From Chrysemys picta bellii (Eukaryota > Chordata > Testudines > Emydidae): a DNA stretch of 64,000 nucleotides. Below are positions 48,201-61,686 of the stretch, piece after piece; positions within the stretch are counted from its first letter, which is position 1, and each line of letters begins with the position of its first letter. Position numbers and translations under genes: made by a program. The notes under the pieces were generated by a model. The model was not told the origin of the DNA. It ran no database searches and saw only the letters and a program-made list of their open reading frames with translations. Location: the NCBI RefSeq assembly GCF_011386835.1, contig NC_088809.1, forward strand, positions 4,969,001-5,033,000, given 5' to 3'.

Positions 48201-51200
48201 ATTTTTAAAAATTGCATCTGCTTAATTTCCTTGAGTATTTTCATCCCTTTGGCAGATAAAACCAGGTTTTGATTACAGTAGTGCCAGCTCGAAGCATTCA
48301 AACTTCATGAGTCAGGCTCAGAAAAATCAGGAAAGTTTTTTACAAAATAATAAAATTTGGGGGTATTTTTTTAATCTGCGTGATGTTTTTGAGCCTATAT
48401 AATTTGCGTTTTGAAGCTTTTCTCTGCACGTGAGGGCTAGAAACTTACTTTTCTGTTTAAAAAATTTTTTTTTGAGTTTTTAACACATCACATGACTCCA
48501 GGGGTTTGAGCTTTAATAACAACATGAGATATAAAAACATAAAATCATGAATGTTAGCAACACTGCATTTGAGTTACATTTAAGGCTTCTGGGAGGGTGG
48601 GAATAGGTTGATTTGTATCTACTTTTGTGTTTTGAAACACTGCACTGAGCCTTCCTCAGCCTTCAGCTCTGCAGAGTAAATGGCTGTTAGGAATGTGTAT
48701 GCATGAAAAACTGCCTGACCTTTAGTATGTCCCCAATTACTGACATTCACTAATCCCATCGACTCTGAAGTGCTCTTCCCCTTACCTCTCTAAAAATTGC
48801 TTGGACACTATTAAAAAAAATAAATAAATAAATGGAAAAAGTCATATCCCTCGTGACATTAATGGGTGATCAGACTGACATATGAACTGATTTGGTAATG
48901 GTGAAATTGTTTCTGGACACTGACTAACTTAAATCCATTGTACAGCCTGGCTGCCTGAAAGCAAAGCAGCCCCAGTATGGCATGGGTGTCGCCTCCTTGT
49001 TATGCTGACATGCCTTTCAGATGCTGCCATCCCAATAAACAGCTTAGGGCAGCCTTTCATAGCTCCTTTCGGATCTGAGCAGTACCAGCATGAACCCATT
49101 TATTTTCCATCTTTCTTGGAAACAACTGTATACCTCTGGTATGGAAGTTGCACTGTGTACAGTGACCTAAGGGTATTTCCTCTTAGTTTAGGCTACATTT
49201 CCCTGGGTGCTCCTGAATATGTATTTCCAACCATTGTTGCCTGCTCACATTATTTAATCATGAGTCTTCTGATATTTGGTGGTTGGGTTTTTTTGTTTTG
49301 TTTGTTTTTTTTAAAGGCCCAGCTCCTTGAATCAGGGGAATATGAAAAAAAAATCTCAATTTATTTTTTTTAAAGTATGTTTCTAGCCTTCATAATTACC
49401 AGTTTAAGGTGGAAAACATTAACTCTGAAAGCTCAAATACCGGGAGGCAAGATCAAAATAAAAATCCACATTTAAATTTTTTTTTATGTCATGATTTTTA
49501 AAGCCAGTCTGATGTTTTTTGGGGCCAGGCCCCGGATTCTTGAATGCTTGCGTTTGGCAATAGTGCAAAGCCTGAAGACAAAGGCTGGCTAAGTCCTAGT
49601 AGGCCCTTAGACTGTGATTTACAAAGGGGTCTAAAATGGTTAGGAGCCTGACTTTGACTGCCTTTCAGGGTGAACTGAGGAACTAATGCCCTTAGACCCC
49701 TTTGGGAATCCCACTCTTAAGCTTTTAGGCTTCTTCCATTATGTGATGGAATGAGACGAGGAATAGAGAGCCAGCTGGTGTAAAATTATTCCTCCAGTGA
49801 AAGAGAGGCTGTGGATGTGAAGTTACCACTACGTGGTTAATGAAGTGGCTACTGTATGTGTGTACACTGCTGCCCCCTATTGCACAGAATCAGCTGCAGC
49901 ACAGTGACAACCACACAGTTCTTAGGGGGCCATCGATTTGTTATGATGTGCTGGGTAGTGTGCTGTAGCAGTCTCCATTTCAGCATACCTGGCTGAGAGA
50001 CCTGTCTAAATACTCCACTTGCTGGTAGTGAGCTTTTTCTCAGTCAAAAGTGACATCCCATGAGACTTTGGCTGACATAGGAGAATGTAGCTCTCTTGGT
50101 ATGGTGGTAGTGGCACTAATATAGCAGAGGGGGGTGGGTGGGTGGGTGGATAGACCTTTAGTACCGTCGTTGCCCTCAGTCTCTCCCCACCTATCCTGTG
50201 CAGGGAAAGGGCTGAGATGCTTCCTGTTCGGACAAAAGGTGTTTATCAGCAGCATGACTGTAGCCAACTGAGCTTCCAGAGCAAGGCCTGTGCCATTTGG
50301 GTGTGGGTGGAAGTGAGGAGTTTAACGGGCACTTGCAGCTGCTGGTTAATGGAATAATAACCAAATAATGTCTCATTTCTCTACTACCTATTGCCTTTCA
50401 TTACAAAGAATAACAGAGCAGCACATTGCAAACAGATACCAGCACCACATAAGGCTCACTTACTCCATACCTGAAATGCAGCTCGTTCCGAGGTGAAAGC
50501 TGTTTAATGTTGCACAGTAGCAATAAGAGAGGAAACTGAAGAGAATATTGCATTCAGTTGAAACTGACAGAGGAATAATTTACATAGGCCAAACTGAAGT
50601 AATTTAATTAACCCAGAGATGAGTTTGGCCAACTCGCTGTAATTCCACTTCTACTTTGGGGCTCAAATAACATTAAGGACCAATGCTGAAACTCAGGAAC
50701 ACAGTTAAAATTGAGTTAGGTCACATCTACGCTACAAGGTGGAATAGTGTTGTAACCAGTTCCCCTGATCTGGTTCTATATGTAACGTAGACAAAGCAGA
50801 ATTGGCTCAAAGTTTTATTTAACCATTCATGGTCCCTAATGTGCTGGAGGACAAGTGGAATTAATGGAACCTGGAGAGGATTCTGCAGTCAGTCATGATT
50901 TAGGGACTAGCTCATTAAACTTGTTCTTACTCTGGAAAGACTTGAGAGCAACTAGCACAGATTGGAGAAAGGCAAGCCAGTTAATTTCACAGCACAGAAT
51001 TCCAGAGCTCACAGCACATTTTAGAACTACATTTTCCCATCTTTCTTTCCATTAAAGTTCAAGTTGTTAACTCACAAATAAACTCCTAAATCATCACAAA
51101 CCTAGCACTATGGCCAAGCATACTGGTGTCTATAAATATACGGAACGATGGTTTCTTGCCCTCAGATCATTTTTGCCTGTTCAGTCAGTGGGCTTGAAAC

Positions 51201-52996
51201 ATACTCTTCCAGCTGAGCTTTCTGGTGATGTTGCTTAGTAAGTGGGTTACCAGCAGATAAGAGTTGGGGCTGGAAGAAGAAAAGGAAGGGGGGTAAGGAA
51301 AGTAAACCAATCCTTCTGACAGATAGGACTGCATTGCTGATGGAGCATCCCTTTGCTGCATACACTAGTGTTGTAATGACACAAACAAGCCAGAGCTCTG
51401 TCCTGCTGCTGATCAACTAGTTGGCTCTGTTTGTTCTGCAGTACAGGAATCCAATTTGGAACAGGCACAATTGTGCACATAAAATGGCTAATGCTTCTGC
51501 TTTAGGATAGAAACAGGGAGATGGAAATACTAATGTTTAGAAACAAGGAGCTACTGTGGTGTGGGGGTGGGTGGGAATAGGGAATACCAGCAGAACTGGA
51601 GTCAGTCTGTATTCTCTTATATTCTAATCCGGCAAGCTAGGCTTGGCCACAGGTTAAACTGCATGAAGATTTTACTCAGTAACTCTTTATCAACTCCAGT
51701 ACTAGAGCTGAGTCAAATCCAGGAATGAGCATTATTGTTTGCTCTCTGAAAATAAGGTGGCTAAAGGTGTTTTTAAAGCCCACATTTGCAAATAATCTGT
51801 GCAGAAGTTGCCTAATATAAAGATGAAAGGTCCTTTGCACATGCCTCTTCGATCCCAGTCTTTATTTAACCAGGATACTGCCACAGATTCTTGTTTAGAC
51901 TGGTGACTTGGCCAAGGTTGTTACCAAACTGCAGCCCAGATTGGTAAAAATAAACCTTTAGTTGCCTCTATACATATATTGTTAGAAAGGCCCTGGTGGC
52001 CTTGTGTTCAGGGCACAGAACTGAGACACAAGAGCTCTCCTTGCTCAGCTAAAGACTTCCCATGGGACTTTGGCAAGTCACATAAGGGCCAAATTGTTAT
52101 AGGTGTTTAGGCACTTAACTCCCACTGAAATCAGTGAGAGTTTGGCATCTAAATACCTTTAAAAATTGGTCCTTAGGCTGAACTGAAATAATTAGGAAGA
52201 CTTCCATTGAATTCAAGGTAATCAGGCCTCTCTTATCCATCTGCAAAATGGGGATGTTAATACTTCCTTTCTCCTTGTCGTACTACGTGTCCATACAGCA
52301 CTCAGCACAATGGGGCCCTGATCTTAGTTATGGCTTCTAGGTGGTACTATTAAGAGTGTTGCCAATTCTTGCAATTTTTTTTAGCGAGTCTCATGGTGTT
52401 TGGTGTTTTTCCTTAATGTCCTAAACTGCTAGAATCAAAAGACTGAAGGAGAATCCTAGCTTAAAAGTAAATAAAATAGTAAGTGATGGTTAGAGAGAGA
52501 AAAGCTCCAACACATGAAGCGAGTGCAGCACCCTGAAAGCAAAGACACTGGAAGGCAAATATAAAAAAGCAATCTCTGAATGCCTATTGGGAGTCAGAAT
52601 TGGGGTTCTGACTAAAAATAGATCTGAATTATTCTCTGTGCCCTGACGGGATCAGATCCTTCAGCTGAGCTGACCTTTCCTATCTGACTTCAGCTAAATG
52701 TTTCTATGGTAATTGAGTTCCTCTCCGGGGCTAATCAAAGACTTTGTCAGCTGCAAACACCCATTGCTGCCAGGGTTAACAGGGTAATGTGGAAAGCACT
52801 GGGGATGAATTTACATTGGAACTCACATTTAGATCCATCTTCTGTGGAGCTAATAACTGGAAACACTCAGGATCTTCTAACAGCTTCAGCCAGGTTTGCG
52901 GCAAAGAGAACTGGCTGGAGTTCTCCATTAAGGAGCCTTCAGCTGGGATAGATATTAACGGCATGTGGATGTGGAAAATAAAATGTCTCTGCAATG

Positions 52997-53068
<72 letters not shown>

Positions 53069-55162
53069 GTGTGTGTGGCAAACAGATTCTGCTCCCCATT
53101 TATATAACAGAGTCCCCAAAATAAAATATTATCATCAGAGACCAAAGCACGTTGTTTGCTATTAGATTTGTTCACCCTTTGACTGTTATGGGAATAGTTT
53201 TACTTTGTTTTTTATCAAGTCCACATCTTCACCAAAGAAACCCCCAAATACAGTGTTTCAAGGGTCTGTCACTCACAAAAATACCACACTGGTGGACATG
53301 GTGTAAGAGCCTCAGTAGAACGGAATAAGACAGCAGTGTTCATCAGTTCAAAAGGAAATTTTATGACTCAGATGGCTTAACGTGTAACAACGCCCCCTCA
53401 TCCGCAAGGACTTGCATGCGACCCAGTTGGCTCCACTTTAAGTCTCGATCACACTCGTGCCCCCTTGAGGGACATTACCATGAAAACAGACTCTCTGCTT
53501 AAGAGTTTAAATGCAGAGTCAGGAGCAGAGACTGTCTTCATGCAAATGTCCTTAGTAATTTAAAAAATAAAAAGAGTGTGCATAGGGCAGGGGGAGAGAG
53601 ATAACAAAACTCTCTCTGAATAGAATAATTGGATGATTTTTTTCGCCTATGAATATAAGGGACCCTTTAAATCCAGGAGCTCCCAATATGTCTTTCCCTC
53701 TCTGTTCTTTTCATCAGTCTGTCTTGACAGGAAAATAACAGGGTACATAAAACTGTCCTCCATATAAGTATCTGATCAGCGGGCGCCTCCCTTCACTGTC
53801 CCCTCCCATTACACTCAGACAATGTAGACTTCCCTAGAGCTCCAGCACAAACATTGGTCCTTCTGCTCCTGAACTCGTTCTTGCAATGAGACTTAATTGT
53901 AGCTTTCACAGAACTAACCAACAGGGTGAGGCTGCAGATTCCTCTCTCCTCTTGGATTTCAGTGGGATCAGTTACCTTTTCATCTTTGTTTCATTGGGTC
54001 GTGTAGAGGCTGCCTACAGCGTAGGTAGATGTGTTCTTTTCCTGATCTGGTCTGCTGGGATCATGGTGCCGTGTCTGGCAGCTGCTGCTTGGTCTTCCAG
54101 CTGGCGCTAATCACATTTTGCACTATTGTCTAACTCCATCACAAAGACTTTGGGAAATTAATCCTGTCATCTGTTCAATGCATGGGACTGCTGAGTGAGT
54201 GCAAGGGAAATCCTTACTACTAGGAAAGATAGAAGGGGGGTGTGTGTGTTTGGTTCATATTCAGATTTCATAGGTTTCTGCTGCAGTGCTGACTATAAAT
54301 GAAAGATTCCCTCCATGCATCCAGTGTTCACTGACAGTAAAGGATTGGGTAGGTATAAGCAGGTGATTGAGGTGGGAAGCAAATGGAGCTTTGGACAAGA
54401 TGGTAGGAAAAGGAAATGAACAGCCTTGTCCCTATTTTAATCTATACTTGTCCCATGCACTATTGCTCCGCTCAAGAAAGTCCTGGAAGAGCAGCACCTG
54501 TTTTCCAGAGGGTGGAATATAAATTTAATCAGAATGGCAGAAATTCGGACGTTTTAAATCCAGATCAGAATTTAGCAAATGGACCAAAACAAAACAGATT
54601 GAAATACTTCCAAGCTTGTGGCTGTTTGAAATCTGGATTCAGCTATTGACTCCATTTCTTGTGGCAAGAAGGTGAGGAATTGAGCACTTAGTGAGAGAAG
54701 GGCTGCAGAATAGGGTATTTTGGCATGATTGGAACTTTGCTCTTGATAATGCCTGAATGCCTGTCTCATCGACTCATGATTCTCCATTGGATATTCAAAT
54801 CACCTGTTTAGGGCATTACCTGGATACCCATTTTAGATGTCTACATGCTGAATGGAACTCCCAGATGCAGAAGGGGATTTGAATACTGATAGTCAAGATG
54901 AAGATTATGTATATTTTCTCATCTTTCCCTCCTAACCAAAAAGTCTAGACATTGATGTGGGGTGGGGGAAGAAGGAAGGAAGGGAGGGAAAATTCTGTTG
55001 CAAGCGTGGCAAGCTGTGTTTCTAGCCAAACTTCCGAAATTAGCAAAGGAGAGAAAAAAATGGCTTGGCCTTTCAATGGGAAACAAAAAATCCTTTCCAT
55101 TTCTTTGATTTGGATTGGAAAGTATGTCCCGGGAACTGTATTTTAGAGGGGAAGAAGTCTGG

Positions 55163-55193
<31 letters not shown>

Positions 55194-58100
55194 ATCTATA
55201 TCTATATCTATATCTATCTATCTATATAGATAGATATATAATATAAATGTTTTTAATTTTAATTCACATCACAAAATCTGCTTTGAAAAAATGCATGACG
55301 TGGAAACTATCCACATTACTGTCTGTCACTACTTGATGCAAAGCAAATGTGTTTGCAGAACAGTTTGGGGGGGACTGTGCAGGGAACGTCTGCTTAGGTT
55401 AGGATATGATAGTTCCTGTGATTTCATCATGATCACTGCAGCACATCAGTCCTTCTAGAGATGGAACAGAAAGAGGAGGTTCTGGCTCCTCCACTGGGTT
55501 TTATTGTATTGTAAAGGGAATGTGTTGAGGATACAAGCCCAAAATATGACACACCTGTTCCCTTTCTATTACTTCCCCTCTATCTGCATTTGCAAAGTCC
55601 TCCTGAGGTGGGGGGATGTTTCTTGAAAGACAGCATCAGCAGCACCAAATGCTGAGCGCTGGGATGTGGGAAAGTTCCAGCCTGGCATCCCTGAAGGTGA
55701 CAGTATTGTGCAGTGGCCACAGACTGATGGTAAAGAGAGTGTGCTTCAGTGACAGCAATATCCTTAGGCAACAGCTGCTGACTAATATGAGTGTATTTGG
55801 GTGGGCAATAAAGGCAGCACACTCAGGTGAGAGTTGCAAGCTTTTGGCTCGAAGTGAAGTAAGAAAACCACAGCTGATAGTTGGTGAAGTTGATCATCCT
55901 TTGGTGACCTCTTCAAGCTGGTGGATACCCTTTGCGTAGGTGCACTATGCATAGTGACTATGTGGAGCATTATTGGCTATACTTCAAACCAGGGGATGAG
56001 TGCTTCATTTCGGGCACTATAAGGTAGAGATGCCATTGAGAGAAAATAGTAGTTCTCCAGAACAAAAGGCCCATAGATCTTCAGGATCCTTGAGATCATG
56101 TCCTGACCTAAAGTGGAAGGAGGGGGCCCACCAGGAGGACACCACAATCCTCTAGCAATTGGCTGGAGTAATGTTCAGGGAGCCTCTGACGCAAAGCTTA
56201 AGGGCTTGGTTTTGTTCTTTATTAAAGACTGACTGATAGCCAGCAATAATGGAAACTGCTATTTCTGTTCCAGTAAAACTCTGCTCCCATAGCTGTTGTT
56301 ATTGGCAAACTCAGTCACTTTGGTGTTTATGGAAAACTATTTACTGGGAGGGAGTGGAAGGTTAGTGAGTTTTAGCTGCTCTCATCCTGCTTTGATTAGT
56401 GGCAAGGGCCTCTGTCCCCGAGGATCCCTCCTGCTTGATCCAGATCACCCACCCAGGATCCATCCATCCAAATTCATAGAACCTCTATGCAGCCCTTGCA
56501 GCCTGGAGAATAAATGCCTTTTGCACGTGTCATTGTAGAGCACAACACAGAGCCAGCCCCAGTTTATTCCTTCCAAAGGGGAGAGACAGCCTTGGCATGA
56601 AGGCCATTAGCTTACAGAATCCCATCTTTATTTACCCGACATTGGCAGTACAATGTTCAGTACACCAAGTATTCTGTAGCGCTGTCAGCTCAGATACATT
56701 AGATTGTGCAGTGTCATACAGATGAGAATAACCATAATACAGGACTTCAGTGCTGAGGAGAGATTTAAAGAAGCTGCTCTAATAAATACAATTTCACAAA
56801 CATGCTTGAGCCATGCGTCCTAGTTAATTTGCTTCCTGGGAAATGAGGCATTTCTCACTGCACAGGATCCAGGGCTTATGCCAAGAGAGCGCAGAGGTGC
56901 CTCCGGCATCTTCTCCGAGCCCACAAACTTCTTTTCCCCACCATTGGCAGCTAATCTTGGGCTTCTGTCTGAATCATCTTGGCAGGCAGCTCCTCCGTAG
57001 CTGGCAGCGCCATCGCTGCCATCTGAGCCTCTCAGGCAGCTGGATATGGTGTTTTGTCAGCTTGCCCCACAGCATTGGTTTTCCCACATGCTCTCCTTCA
57101 GTCCGTGACTGGAAGGCTCTTGCTGCATGCTTGCAGGCATAGAGCTTTCTGCAGGCCCCATGGTGCTGTGACTGAAAAGTAGCTTAGTGCCAAGAAATAC
57201 ACTGAGCTGCAGCCAGAGGGGGCGGAACGTGTTCTCTTGTCGGGGGGGGGGGGTTAAACCCAGACTTTAATGAATTTAATCTCATACATGGTTCAGTAAA
57301 TTTCTCCTGCATGTATTTGAAATGAATAGGATGTGTGATGCAGGGGTTCTCTCTATATAAGATCATTAAAGAGCTGTGTGCCACCAACACTTACAGCTAC
57401 GCTTGTGCAGAGAAGAAATACCTCTTGGATTAATCTGACATTTCCAATCACTCTGTATTTTCAAACATTATACCATGTGCTACATTCTCTCTGGGAAGAT
57501 GGAGCCTTCCCTAAACTGAATATAGTGACCTTCGTTGTTGGGGGTCATGTGTAGGGATTGAATTTGGCAACCCTGGATCTGAAAACATCTGCTGCTAGTG
57601 CCTAAGCTAAAGGACTGGGACTGTTAGCTTGGATGCATCAACGTCGTAAACCTTTATATGTGGCTTATCCACTAGAAGGAGAGAGAGATGCGGTGTGTTA
57701 GCGTAAATTACATGGCATGAAGAGTACAGTGTGGAACAAGGCACTGCGGCTGGGTTGTGGCCTTGCTGTCTGGGGGACCACGGGCACTTTGGCATTTGCC
57801 GTGCCCTGTCTCGAATCTTGCTGAGTGAATTCCTGGGAGCAGCTTCACGGACGAACAGGACCTTGTGTAGGGAAGTCTCTCCATAGAGACTTTCCAAGTG
57901 ATCCCTTCTGTGTCAGTTGGAGCCAGCCCCTCTGCTGCCAGCTGTTCACATCCCCCCGAATGAAACAAATTGCTAAGGGGATAAAATTAATTTAAATCTT
58001 GAAAGCTGTCCTCCTGGCAAAGTAGCCTTTACCCATTCTGACCCAGTAGCTCTCCCTCTGTATTGGCTCCACTGACCTGAGCCTGCCTTTTCTCTTTAAC

Positions 58101-61100
58101 CTGCAAATAGAGCAGTCATAGACAAACAAACAAAAAAATACTAATGCCTCTACAGGGCACGGTTATGGATGCCACACCTTTATCACTGGGTGTGCATATC
58201 ATCTATAAACAGAGTAATGTTACCTTGTCATTACCTAGTCCACACCACCTCCCTCACGTTAACAGTTGTGAGGAGGGAGAACTATGGGGAAGTTCAAAAT
58301 GTTTAATTCAATGGGCGCTTGTCAAAGCACATTAAAAACACAGGTTGTATTATTGCTCCACTATTAGCTGCTCCTGTCAGCGAGGCATTGTTGCAGGTAA
58401 TATTACAGGCCAGACACAAATGGAGCTTGTAGGTGCTTGGAAGCAGTGTTATTGAAGTGTCCCAGTCAGAGGTGGCCGTTGCTTCCAACCTTTCATTGCA
58501 AAATACTGTTTTATCATTGTGAATGTTATATGGCCAGGCACTGGGAATGCCACAATTGCCGCTAATGCTACCAAATGTGACAGTTTAACTGCTCCCTTAT
58601 CCTTCCCTTTCCTTGTTTGTTTCTCTCTACTCAGCTGTCTCTTGTCATATGTTTAGGCCCTGATCCTGAAAAGACTCAGGGCAGGTTTACACTTTAAAAG
58701 TTGCAGCGGCACAGCTGCACTACTGTAACGCTTTAGTGAAGATGCTACTACACCAACGGGAGAGCTTCTGCAAGAGGTGGTTGCTAAATCAACGGGAGAA
58801 TCTCGGGGGTTAGACTGGTATAACTGAGTTGCTTAGGGCTGTGGATTTTTCACACCCCTGAGCAATGTAATTTTACTGATATAAATTTGTAGTGTAGACC
58901 TGGCTTGAGAAAGGCGCTTAACTATGCATTGTAAGTAATCCCATTGTCATCTATGGGGCTGCTTAGAGTGCATACATTTAAGTATCTGCATAAAGCTTTG
59001 CAAGACTGGGGTCTTAGCTTGTCAGCTCATTGGACCAGAGATTGTCTTTTTCAATATATACGTGTACAGCACATAGCACAGTGGGGCCCTGGTCCCTGAT
59101 GGGGATACAAATAAATAATAGTAACATATATTTCTGCGTCTCCTTCATGGATGGAGGCACTTCAAACTGTCAGAGCCGTGTTCGAAATATTGAAGCGATG
59201 CTGTCAGGTAGCTTAGGTCCAAATTTTAGGTTTTGTTTTTAGAAACGGAATTTAAAGTAATAATTTGGGGTAAGGTTTGTTTGAGATTGGAAACCCATGA
59301 GCAATGGCATTGAACTGGTGCGTGAGAACCAGGAAGTGAAACTGACTTTTAGTTTTTACCGGAATGCAGAAAACAAACAAACATAGAGTTTAATTTGTGA
59401 AAAGTACATTGGATTTTCACAGTGCTGCGAGGGCTGATAATCTCAAGTGATAATTAAGCAGGTAAGGTTCCAAGTAGGCTGCCAGTGTCCCTTTTAAAAT
59501 GTGCATGCATTAGAATTTGAGACAGGCTGGTTCACTTTCCATTTCCATTTCCAGGACAGACCTTCATTAATCAGCTCTCATCTTCCACGGATGTTTCATT
59601 CTCTGCCTTCTCCATCTTGCATACTGTAATAATGTGCATTTCTCAGAACTCCACTATCAGTGGCTCCAACTTCCCTTTGAAGTCAATAACGTTGCTATCT
59701 GGGTACTGTTCATGCACAGGATGGCTTCCTATCAACCGACTGATTTCTGTTTTCTTGCCTTTTAGTCCTTTCAAGGAAGCCAAGGGCGAGCATACCTCTT
59801 CAATTCAGTGTGAGTGTTACTTCATAAATGTCATTGTTCCATCTTTTGGGATACAAATATATATCACCCTGAGGTTAAAATAAGGAGAAAGAGTTGCCTT
59901 TTTTTGTGACTGAAAGGCACTGACTTTTGAGCTTGCATCATTGCTTTAGAGTGACTGAAAGGAAACCACACTAATTCACACTTGACTTTGCCTTTAGGTT
60001 TCAGATAAGGGGCTGGAATAAGAGTTTTTTTTTGTCATGGGATTGAGAAATAATCACTTCTCAGGGGATGTAGTGAGGACCAATCAATCAAAGCTTTGTA
60101 AATATAAAGAAGTATATAAGTGCTAAATACTAGTGACTTTTTTTAGAGCTGGCAAATCATTTTTATTGAAAAGAATCTCCTTTAGACAAATATGGTTTTC
60201 AGGAAATCAGCATTTGTCTTGGGAATACGTGGATTTCAACAAAAATGTCCTTTTTTCCATTTGTGAAAATCAAAATGAAAAATTTCATTTCAAATTCAAA
60301 ATGAAAATTTCACTCTGAAATGTTGAATTATTTCATTTCAGTAGAAAACATTGAAATTCTCCAGCTCAGTGTTTTTAGGAATTTTTCATTGAGTGAAAAT
60401 ATTCAATATTTCATCTCTTCATTCTGATATGAACAGAACATAATTTTGAAGTATCAACATTTCTTGTGAAAGGAAACTTCTATTTTTAGAATAGCTGTAG
60501 AATTTATTGTTAGAGATTCCAGTTTATATTTTCCAGTACAGCAACAAAATTGCTGCAAAGGTTCTTGCAGTGTGCAAAAAGGAAGCAATACTTTGATAGG
60601 AACCATATCTTTCTCTTCCCTTCCCTCTCAGAGTTAATGTGGGTTGCGGCCCCGCAGAGGAGCGGGTGTTACTAACAGGATTACACGCAGTTGCAGACAT
60701 TTATTGTGAAAACTGCAAAACCACACTGGGCTGGAAATATGTGAGTATCGTTTGTTGTTCGTGTGGATGCATTTGTCCCTATCCCTTTTTGAAGGTGTGT
60801 GTATAATGAGGCAGACCACTGAAGTGGGAGTCAGAAACCTGGGTTCTATTCCTGGCTCTTCAGCTGATCTACTGAGTCCCCTCTCTGTGCCTCTGTTTTT
60901 CCTGACACCTTTTGTCTGTCTTGGATATTTAGACTGTAAGCTCTTTGTGCCAGAGGCCATATGTTACTATACATAGTCACTGCTCGTGTTGCAATGTCCA
61001 CACTGCTGTTTTTAGCACAGTAGCTGAAGTGGAGCTAGTACATGTCTGTCTATTTGGGCTGGGAGACACACTCCCAACTGCAGTGAAGCTATACTCTAGT

Positions 61101-61651
61101 TGAACTGAATGGTTCCCAAACTGTGATCCGTGGAGCACTTGCTGGTGGCCTGCAGAGAGGTGGCTGGTCACATGATCCTGATTTCTTCACTGTGTTTCCA
61201 CTGGTAACTCACATTAAAGGCAGCTAAAAATGAATTAGATGCATTCCTAATGTTACTTTTTCATATAAGCAATTATTTGAGCTGCTCTAGGGATGTTACG
61301 CATTTGGGACGAGAGGTGTCCACAAGGTAATCTCTTTATAAAGATGTAGTATAGACTATGGAAATAGTTTGAGAACCCTGGTCTAACAGGAGGCAGCGAG
61401 AGATTAAGGGATTTACCGAAGTCCAGACACCTGTTAGCCAGTAGTGTGAGTGGGACTAGAGTCTAGGATTCCTGAAAACAAAAAGTTTCCTGAAAGTCAA
61501 CAGGATCCCATAATCCTGCGCTCTGTGCCCCAGAGCTGAGAGTGGAATGCATGACTCCTGACTCCCAGACCCCTGCTCTAATCACTAGACTGCACTTTCT
61601 TTTCCATACGTCTCAAGTCTCCTGCTAACTCCACCTTCTCTGTGTGTGGTT

Positions 61652-61686
<35 letters not shown>

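Larger units (their letters stand above)
33217..59765 (+). other. YPEL2: YPEL2 intron 2 (about 26.5 kb)
   Basis: It runs from the GTACGT donor to the TTTTCTTGCCTTTTAG acceptor in phase 0. I find no other exon, RNA gene or structured RNA. The repeats listed separately account for perhaps a fifth of it. Between them lie long stretches (for example 37.6-38.7, 39.0-40.4, 43.4-45.3, 47.6-49.6 and 52.4-58.6 kb) with microsatellites and chance frames only. Confidence 0.9.
60741..61686 (+). other. YPEL2: YPEL2 intron 4
   Basis: A 946-bp phase-0 intron, GTGAGT to T32-AG. It is almost filled by a plus MIR, a hAT MITE and a minus MIR. Confidence 0.95.

Noticed and set aside
52776..53175. Four overlapping frames with Tyr-Ile repeats on both strands
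   Set aside because: They are translations of the (TA)33 microsatellite.
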